NCBI GenBank assembly: GCA_903871735.1
Contig: CAIQHU010000126.1
Coordinates: 1 to 57,115, forward strand
Direction of reading: 5' to 3'
Source of the DNA: an uncultured beta proteobacterium
Lineage (GTDB): Bacteria > Pseudomonadota > Gammaproteobacteria > Burkholderiales > Burkholderiaceae
Length of the DNA stretch: 57,115 nt
Shown: piece after piece, positions 51,501-57,115 of the stretch
Position numbering within the stretch: the stretch's first letter is position 1
Layout of the letters: each line of letters begins with the position of its first letter
Made by a program: the position numbers and the translations under genes
Notes under the pieces: model-generated
What the model was told of the DNA's origin: nothing
The model's database searches: none
Seen by the model: only the letters and a program-made list of their open reading frames with translations

Positions 51501-52376
51501 ATGCAAGCAATTGTCGAGTGTGTAGCGCATGACCCCCACCCTAAAAAGCCTCATACGAAGCCACCGCTCTTGGCCTGCGACGTCCATGCGCATGTCTGTG
51601 GACCTAGAGATCTGTTTCCTTTAGTAGAAAATCGCCTGTATAACCCCCCAGAGGCCTCTACTAAGGAGTACTTAGAAATGCTGGATATCCTCGGAATGAG
51701 TCGAGGTGTTTTAGTGCAGCCAAGTGTCTACGGCACAGATAACCGCGCCATGTTAGAGGCACTCGCTATGGATCCTAAAAGACTCAGAGGAGTTGCTGTT
51801 GTTCCGTTTGATGTCTCCATAACGGAAATCGAACGACTGCACGCTCTTGGTGTTCGGGGCGTTCGCTGCAATATCGTTGACTTACAAGTTGGTAAGGGAC
51901 AATTGCCCACAGCTGATCTACAAATACTAGCAGACAAAATACGGCCGTTTGGTTGGCATATCGAATTTTTAATGCATGTTCATGAATTTCCTGATCTAGA
52001 TATACAACTTAAAAATTTACGCGTACCGCTCGTTTTTGGACATCTTGGCTATGTTCCAACCCATTTGGGACAGACGCCAGGCTTTGATGCTTTATTACGA
52101 ATGGCTAAAAATGGTTCTGCTTGGATTAAACTAACAGCACCTTATCGCCTCACTACTGAGCCCTTTCCGTATCCATCTGTACTTCCAACTGCGCAGATTT
52201 TATTAGCAGAAGTACCGCATAGCTTGATGTGGGGCAGTGACTGGCCACATGTTTTTATTAAGAGCGCTATGCCCAATGATGGCGATTTGTACAACGTATT
52301 TTCTGAATGGGTGCAAGATAAAAACTTACTCCAAAAAATTCTCATTGATAACCCCACTTTAATTTATGGTTTTTAA
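51501..52376 (+). CDS. LigI-like amidohydrolase (COG3618)
   Basis: A 291-residue TIM-barrel hydrolase related to 2-pyrone-4,6-dicarboxylate lactonase: ACDVHAHVCGPRDLFPL, LVQPSVYGTDNRAM, GVRCNIVD, FGHLGYVP, WGSDWPHV and DNPTLIYGF. It is more distant from LigI than the enzyme at 19314-20225, notably in the middle (VHAHV for DTHCHVF, HLGYVP for HMGRP), so another lactone is likely. ATG 51501 begins 5 bases after the Bug stop; earlier in-frame starts lie inside that gene. Confidence 0.87.
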   Translation: MQAIVECVAHDPHPKKPHTKPPLLACDVHAHVCGPRDLFPLVENRLYNPPEASTKEYLEMLDILGMSRGVLVQPSVYGTDNRAMLEALAMDPKRLRGVAVVPFDVSITEIERLHALGVRGVRCNIVDLQVGKGQLPTADLQILADKIRPFGWHIEFLMHVHEFPDLDIQLKNLRVPLVFGHLGYVPTHLGQTPGFDALLRMAKNGSAWIKLTAPYRLTTEPFPYPSVLPTAQILLAEVPHSLMWGSDWPHVFIKSAMPNDGDLYNVFSEWVQDKNLLQKILIDNPTLIYGF

Positions 52377-52379
52377 AAT

Positions 52380-53075
52380 ATGCCTTTAAATCTGCAGCAA
52401 CAACGACTCAAAGACGGTAAGACTGTCATCGCAGTGAATGTCGCAGGAAAGAATCCGGATATCATGCAAGCACTCTCTAAATCTGGCGCCCACATGGCCT
52501 TTATTGATTGTGAAAGAACTGGGATTGGCATTGACGCTGCAACAGAACTAATGCGGGCAGCCAAAATTGCTAACCTCACGGCTATTGTGCGCAGTTGGTC
52601 TAAAGATCCGACCGTCTTAGTGCAGTATTTAGACCGGCAGGTTGACGGCCTAGTCGTTCCCCACATTAATACGCCAAAAGACGTCGAAGATGTGGTCGAA
52701 CTTTTTCGATATGCTTGTGGTGATAAATCGGCAGATAAAACAATTATTGTTCAAATAGAAACTGTCGAGGCGATCAATAACTTAGATGCTATTATGCAAG
52801 TCCCAGGCGTAGACGCTTATTTAATTGGCCCCAATGATCTTGCATACGATATGACGGGTGTGCGGGGTGCAAGAACACCGGATGTTCTCAACATGGTCGA
52901 CCATGTTAGCGAAAGACTTCGTCTTGCTGAAAAAAGGTTTGGTATGCCCGCAGACTGGTCTCAACTAGAGCACTTTCAACAGCTTGGTGCGACATTTTTG
53001 TATTTTCCAATTGAGTGGCTCATTGATAAAGCCCTCAAGGACTTAAATGGGCTTTTAGGTATTGCGAAGCAGTAA
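52380..53075 (+). CDS. HpcH/HpaI aldolase/citrate lyase family protein
   Basis: A 231-residue protein of the class II metal-dependent pyruvate aldolase fold. Metal ligands are expected in VQIETVEAI and the conserved LIGPNDLAYDMTG is present. The catalytic His of the family (DxEH) is replaced: FIDCERTG has Arg46, so the usual retro-aldol base is missing or changed. Last gene of the 48.8-53.1 kb operon, 3 bases after the amidohydrolase gene. It could release pyruvate or glyoxylate from the pathway's hydroxy acid, or act as a lyase. Confidence 0.84.
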   Translation: MPLNLQQQRLKDGKTVIAVNVAGKNPDIMQALSKSGAHMAFIDCERTGIGIDAATELMRAAKIANLTAIVRSWSKDPTVLVQYLDRQVDGLVVPHINTPKDVEDVVELFRYACGDKSADKTIIVQIETVEAINNLDAIMQVPGVDAYLIGPNDLAYDMTGVRGARTPDVLNMVDHVSERLRLAEKRFGMPADWSQLEHFQQLGATFLYFPIEWLIDKALKDLNGLLGIAKQ

Positions 53076-53181
53076 AGAAATTACCTGAGGAATTAAAAGC
53101 TCAATGGCTTGCAATGGCGAGCTTCACAATTGCAAGCAATTAGTTCAAGTGAGAGCGATGATTTGAATCTCAATCTAAACA

Positions 53182-53217
53182 AAAGACCTGATCAGCTACT
53201 AAGCTGATCAGGTCTTT
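53182..53217. terminator. Strong bidirectional hairpin terminator
   Basis: A perfect 16-base stem (AAAGACCTGATCAGCT / AGCTGATCAGGTCTTT) with tetraloop ACTA lies between the plus-strand aldolase gene and the minus-strand GldG gene. A and T residues flank both sides, so it can stop transcription from both directions. Confidence 0.8.
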
Positions 53218-53307
53218 CAAAATTAACCCAAATAATCCAAACAACTACTTGAGACGTATGCTAAACCTTTGCTAAGCGTTCACAAGCCCACAGAAAACAT
53301 CCTCAAA

Positions 53308-55215
53308 CTAGCGTGCTCGTCTACTACCCCAGAAATAAAAACCTAAGCCAGTTAAAAAAACCAGCAATGGTATCAAAGCAATATTAAGCACCTTCGCCCA
53401 AAATTGTAGCGCCTCGCTATCCGCCCTTAAATCTTTTCTGAGGCTCTTTAATTCCTGACTCGTTTGCGCTGCAGTTTTCTTAAAATTCTCTACTTGAGCT
53501 AATTGCTCGGCATTCAAAATAGCGCCACTATCAGCAGGAGATTTATTCTTTTGTATCTCCGCCAAAGATTCACGCGTCTTTTGTAAGTTTTCCTCTAAGG
53601 CTTTAATCTTACCAACATAGGCTTGCTGCGCCCTAGTCTCCATCTCCCGAATAACGGTAAATGGATAAGAAGTACTTTGCCGTGCTCTTAAAGAAACAAG
53701 TGCTGCATCACCAGCAAATTGATCAACTAAGGATTGTAAAAATGCTAAATTACCATTCGTTGGATAAACGATTCGTTGTCCAAATATCTCTTGGATTTGA
53801 ACGGCCACATTATCATTAATAAAATCTGAGTCAGCAATCAGAATTACAGCATTATTTTCTTTCGATTGCGTTAATACTTCACTGACTGGTACTGCCACGT
53901 CGACTTCTTTAGAAGCAGGCCCCTTAGATGCATCTGCCTTGACCAACGGTGATTTAGAAGCCGACTCATTGGCAGCACTTTTTGGCATACCATCTGGGAA
54001 CGCAGTTTTAAACTGGCCCTCTAAACGAATCGCAATCGGGTATGACTGCCCACTTGGCTTAATCATTGTTCCTAATTGCTCACCCTTTTCCATCGCAATC
54101 TCTTTACTCACAAGTTCAGAGTAGCCCGAAGATTTAATTAAGTCGACTTGCTTGAGTCCAGGTGTCAGACTCGAGGTAAATGCTCCAGTAAAAGCCAACA
54201 GAACTTCACCCAACTGGGCTGTAGCTATATCAGTAGGGCTGTAAGCTGTTTCATTTAAAGTGAGCAGGGTGGGTAACGCCCGATTTCCCTTACCAGTCAT
54301 AAACTGCAGATCAGCGAGCATCTTTTCAGTTTCAAAAGTTACACCCCATGCCTTTGTGAGCCGTTCTAAATTCGATGATGAACCACCCGGTTGCATACCC
54401 TGGGGGGTGGGTATTAAATCAAAATATGCGTAGGAGTCTAAAAGTGCAATCACCTTACCACCCCGCAAAATAAATTGATCAATCGCAAACTCAGTAGACT
54501 CACTTAAGCCTTTGGGGTGAATGACTAACAAAACTTTTACTTCATCATCAATTTTGGTACTACTACCAGATACTCTTACCACCTCAAAGTCACGCTCCAA
54601 TTCGGAAATAAATACTTGCTTAGGAGATGGCGGCATACCCATCATCGGCATACCAGGACTACCAAAAACTGGAATAGAACTCAACACACCAATCTTTGTT
54701 TTTTTCGTAATGGCAGTTCGCGTAATCGCTCGCACAATATCGTATTCTAATAACCGCTCACGCTGCATCACAATCGATGGAATCGCCGATTTTTGTTCAC
54801 CTCTCTTTACCACTAAACCAAAGTAAAAACGCTCGCCCGTATTTAAACTCTGCGGTTGAACCCCGTCTAAACTGGCCGTATCTTCTGCATCCGAATCGGG
54901 CTGCGGGTCTAATTTTTCAATGACTAATTTACCCTTCGACGCGGCTTTAAATTCTCTTAATAAATCCTCTACTCTTCTGGCGTAACCTTTTAAGGGTAAT
55001 GGCATATTGTCATCCCCCTGAGAAACGTAGAAGCGCAGAGTAACTGGTTCGTCTAAATTTTTGAGGATTTGCTTAGTCCCATCAGAGAGTGTGTAAACTT
55101 TGCCTTCCGTTAAATCAATTCGGAAAAACTCTAAACCACTGACCCAATTAATTAATAAAACTGCAACAACTGATAAAGCTGCTGCGAGCCATTTTGAATT
55201 ATTTTTCATGTGCAT
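53308..55215 (-). CDS. GldG-like ABC auxiliary protein
   Basis: About 635 residues. An N-terminal membrane helix (WLAAALSVVAVLLINWV) is followed by RIDLTEGKVYTLSDGTKQIL, the start of the ABC_transp_aux/GldG domain. A long periplasmic part follows, then a coiled coil near residues 555-610 (KALEENLQKTRESLAEI) and a C-terminal helix (VLNIALIPLLVFLTGLGFYFW). It is the third gene of a GldA-GldF-GldG-like operon, whose role outside Bacteroidetes is unknown; gliding is not implied. ATG 55215 follows AGGG; ATG 55209 is possible. Confidence 0.85.
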   Translation of the reverse strand: MHMKNNSKWLAAALSVVAVLLINWVSGLEFFRIDLTEGKVYTLSDGTKQILKNLDEPVTLRFYVSQGDDNMPLPLKGYARRVEDLLREFKAASKGKLVIEKLDPQPDSDAEDTASLDGVQPQSLNTGERFYFGLVVKRGEQKSAIPSIVMQRERLLEYDIVRAITRTAITKKTKIGVLSSIPVFGSPGMPMMGMPPSPKQVFISELERDFEVVRVSGSSTKIDDEVKVLLVIHPKGLSESTEFAIDQFILRGGKVIALLDSYAYFDLIPTPQGMQPGGSSSNLERLTKAWGVTFETEKMLADLQFMTGKGNRALPTLLTLNETAYSPTDIATAQLGEVLLAFTGAFTSSLTPGLKQVDLIKSSGYSELVSKEIAMEKGEQLGTMIKPSGQSYPIAIRLEGQFKTAFPDGMPKSAANESASKSPLVKADASKGPASKEVDVAVPVSEVLTQSKENNAVILIADSDFINDNVAVQIQEIFGQRIVYPTNGNLAFLQSLVDQFAGDAALVSLRARQSTSYPFTVIREMETRAQQAYVGKIKALEENLQKTRESLAEIQKNKSPADSGAILNAEQLAQVENFKKTAAQTSQELKSLRKDLRADSEALQFWAKVLNIALIPLLVFLTGLGFYFWGSRRAR

Positions 55216-55222
55216 GTTCTGT

Positions 55223-55966
55223 CTACCCTGCCCGCGTATTTTTAATAACAAGATTATTGATGTATAAGGAACAAGCAATCACTGATACAAAGTAAATGAC
55301 ATCTCTTGAGTCCAAAATACCACGTTGAAATCCATCAAAATGAGATAACACGGAAAAATTTGCAATCCCCTCAATCATGGGTGGACTCAGCCATCTAGAT
55401 AAGAGATCGGTAATCGGAGAAAAACCAATGAGATTGAGCAATAAACAAACCATGACCGAAACAATGAAGGCAATCACTTGATTTTTCGTTAGAGCTGATG
55501 CTAAACAAACAATGGCTAAATAGGTCCCCGCTAAGAAAAAGCAGCCAATATAGCCAGCTAAAATCACTCCATTGTCAGGACTACCCAGTAAATTGACCGT
55601 GATCACCATCGGAAAACTTCCTAAAATCACCACAATTAAGAAAATCCAGGATGCTATAAATTTACCCAATATCGCTTGCAAAGGAGTAATTGGTAAGGTT
55701 AATAAAAATTCAATCGTTCCTAATCTTTTTTCTTCAGACCAAAGCCTCATCCCAATTGCTGGCACCAAAAATAATAGTAGCCAAGGCATCCAGTTAAAAA
55801 AGATCCCTAAAGACGCTTCGTTACGCTCAAAGAAGTTTCCTAAGGTAAATGTCAAGATCCCTGATAGTAATAAAAAAGCAATTAAGAATACATAGGCAAC
55901 GGGCGAACCCAGATAAACACTGAGTTCACGTTTTGTAATAATTTGAATCATCTTGGTTGGGCTCAT
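55223..55966 (-). CDS. ABC transporter permease (GldF-like, ABC-2 type)
   Basis: A 247-residue membrane protein with six helices of the ABC-2 permease type: KRELSVYLGSPVAYVFLIAF near the start, MRLWSEEKRLGTIEFLLTLP (the conserved cytoplasmic loop), then four more helices. It lies between the ATPase gene (overlapping its end) and the GldG-like gene (7-base gap). The start is taken as ATG 55966; ATG 55951 or TTG 55978 are possible. Confidence 0.88.
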   Translation of the reverse strand: MSPTKMIQIITKRELSVYLGSPVAYVFLIAFLLLSGILTFTLGNFFERNEASLGIFFNWMPWLLLFLVPAIGMRLWSEEKRLGTIEFLLTLPITPLQAILGKFIASWIFLIVVILGSFPMVITVNLLGSPDNGVILAGYIGCFFLAGTYLAIVCLASALTKNQVIAFIVSVMVCLLLNLIGFSPITDLLSRWLSPPMIEGIANFSVLSHFDGFQRGILDSRDVIYFVSVIACSLYINNLVIKNTRAG

Positions 55967-55974
55967 TCGGATTC

Positions 55975-56712
55975 TCAATTCAAAGTTTTTTGCTCTTTTA
56001 CAGAGCGGGTAATGTTTCTAAAAAAATCATCTAATCGACCAGAAGATGTTTGCGCTTTAAAACTGTCCGGAGTGCCATTCGCTACAATCCTACCTTCATT
56101 AATCACAATCGCACGACTACAAACGTTCTCTACCTCTTCTAAGATATGCGTAGAGAAAACAATTGCCTTCGATTGCGCAATCCTTGCAATTAAACCGCGG
56201 ACTTCATATTTTTGATTTGGGTCTAAACCATCAGTTGGCTCATCTAGAATCAATACATCCGGATCATGCACGAGTGCTTGGGCCAGTCCTACTCGCTGGC
56301 GAAAGCCTTTGGAGAGATTTTCAATCGGTTGATGTAAAACGGGTTCTAAGTGACACAGATCAATCACCCGGTCTATCGCCGTCGATTTAGCAACACCAAT
56401 CAATCCACGAATTTGGGCAGCAAAATTCAGAAAACTCTGCACCCGCATATCCTGGTAAGTCGCAGCCGATTCGGCCAAATAGCCAATATAACGCTTGGCC
56501 TCTACTGGCGACTGTGCAACATCTTGCCCACAAATACTTACCTGACCAGCATCAGGCTCTAAAAATCCGGTAATAATTCGCATGGTAGTGGATTTGCCCG
56601 CACCATTAGGTCCTAAGAAGCCTAGAACTTCTCCTTTTTGTACATCAAACGAGATGTCGTGGAGAACAGTTTTACCTTGAAATGATTTATACAAATTCTC
56701 AACTTTAATCAT
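55975..56712 (-). CDS. ABC transporter ATP-binding protein (GldA-like)
   Basis: A 245-residue ATPase: Walker A GPNGAGKST near residue 35, signature LSKGFRQR, Walker B VLILDEPTDGLD, and the H-loop FSTHILEEV. It drives the GldF-like permease encoded just downstream. ATG 56712 gives MIKVENLYKSF, the usual beginning; the upstream extension to TTG 56736 adds eight unusual residues. First gene of the minus-strand operon. Confidence 0.92.
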   Translation of the reverse strand: MIKVENLYKSFQGKTVLHDISFDVQKGEVLGFLGPNGAGKSTTMRIITGFLEPDAGQVSICGQDVAQSPVEAKRYIGYLAESAATYQDMRVQSFLNFAAQIRGLIGVAKSTAIDRVIDLCHLEPVLHQPIENLSKGFRQRVGLAQALVHDPDVLILDEPTDGLDPNQKYEVRGLIARIAQSKAIVFSTHILEEVENVCSRAIVINEGRIVANGTPDSFKAQTSSGRLDDFFRNITRSVKEQKTLN

Positions 56713-57115
56713 ATTTATATTCACAGTGATTGACAAATTGCGCTACAAAAAAAGCTTCTCATTTTACATCCCAGACCCTCTGTAGAGAGTTTATATTTTT
56801 ATATTCAAGAGTTTAGTTTACAGTTATTCTTGCGCCGAATAATTCTAAATCTGCCATAGTATATCTCTTCTTGAAAGTTACTTCATACTGCATGGCCGAT
56901 CAATTTTTTGGCAGGTTTTCTGGATCAGCTGTCACCTTTGATTTGCCAAAGGCGATTTATCTAGCAATCCCAGCCAAGATGGTCATCATACCTCAAACTA
57001 AAAGTTATAAAGATCAATTTCTTAGGACCAATACACTATCAATCCTCAGTTAAATGTCCCTACTCATCCCGGTGCACGTCATGTAGTGTCATGCCAGTAG
57101 ATTGGTCCATCTTGA
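56713..57115. other. Intergenic region at the window end
   Basis: About 400 bases upstream of the ABC operon with no convincing gene. A 60-codon plus-strand frame (56871-57053) lacks a ribosome site and protein-like features. A minus-strand frame open to the window edge and ending at 57060 encodes only 18 residues and could be the end of an upstream gene. The promoter of the ABC operon should lie here, but I cannot place it. Confidence 0.4.

Noticed and set aside
56871..57053. 60-codon plus-strand frame at the window end
   Set aside because: No ribosome site, no recognised family, and in a promoter-type region upstream of the ABC operon.

Overview
The window looks like a chromosomal stretch from a low-GC betaproteobacterium of the order Burkholderiales. 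A Polynucleobacter-like freshwater genome is my best guess. This rests on the many Bug-type (TctC) periplasmic binding proteins, the family content (DUF2237, DCC, TIGR02450-type Trp-rich protein, ChaN-like, GldA/F/G-like ABC set) and the AT-rich, tightly packed gene layout. No database search was possible, so the taxonomy is inference. I see no insertion sequence, phage gene, integrase, CRISPR array or rRNA. The one RNA gene is a tRNA-Gly (CCC).

Layout. 0-7.3 kb: a partial or short hypothetical gene, two Bug proteins flanking a DUF1080 lipoprotein, and an overlapping acyl-CoA ligase/acyl-CoA dehydrogenase pair. 7.4-11 kb (minus strand): an SRPBCC protein, then an operon of two-domain extradiol-type VOC protein, alpha/beta hydrolase and Bug protein. 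11.1-16.5 kb: an overlapping minus operon of fasciclin protein, small Cys-rich protein, DCC protein and DUF2237; a ChaN-like protein; an exported methyltransferase; a squalene/phytoene-synthase-like enzyme; small exported proteins; and a J-domain-like protein lacking HPD. 16.5-23.7 kb: two COG3618-type amidohydrolases (one a good match to LigI, the 2-pyrone-4,6-dicarboxylate lactonase), an IPNS-type dioxygenase, NIPSNAP, gamma-glutamyltransferase and a MntA/HepT-like toxin-antitoxin pair. 23.8-31.9 kb: a thiolase-like/DUF35 pair, an acyl-CoA ligase, fumarylacetoacetase, and a cupin-Bug-CoA ligase operon. 31.9-40.5 kb: tRNA-Gly; a minus operon of TauD-like dioxygenase, enolase-superfamily enzyme and Bug; and a plus operon of Bug, PuuE-like deacetylase, aconitase-family large and small subunits and Bug. 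40.5-48.6 kb: a Cys-repeat protein, an AEC transporter, a hydrolase lacking its nucleophile, a Trp-rich protein, a complete TRAP transporter with the binding protein convergent to the permeases, an SDR, an RraA/LigK-like aldolase and a HIT protein. 48.8-53.1 kb: Bug, maleate-isomerase-like, Bug, LigI-like amidohydrolase, HpcH-like aldolase. 53.3-56.7 kb: a GldA-GldF-GldG-like ABC operon.

How the genes work together. The dominant theme is catabolism of small carboxylic or aromatic acids. Nine Bug receptors are present with no TctA/TctB membrane components in the window, and most sit in operons with enzymes for isomerisation, hydration, lactone hydrolysis, aldol cleavage or CoA activation. The two least familiar modules are at 35.7-40.5 kb and 48.8-53.1 kb. 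Each looks like a self-contained pathway bracketed by two Bug receptors, and each contains enzymes whose key motifs depart from the textbook family. They are the best candidates for an undescribed system.
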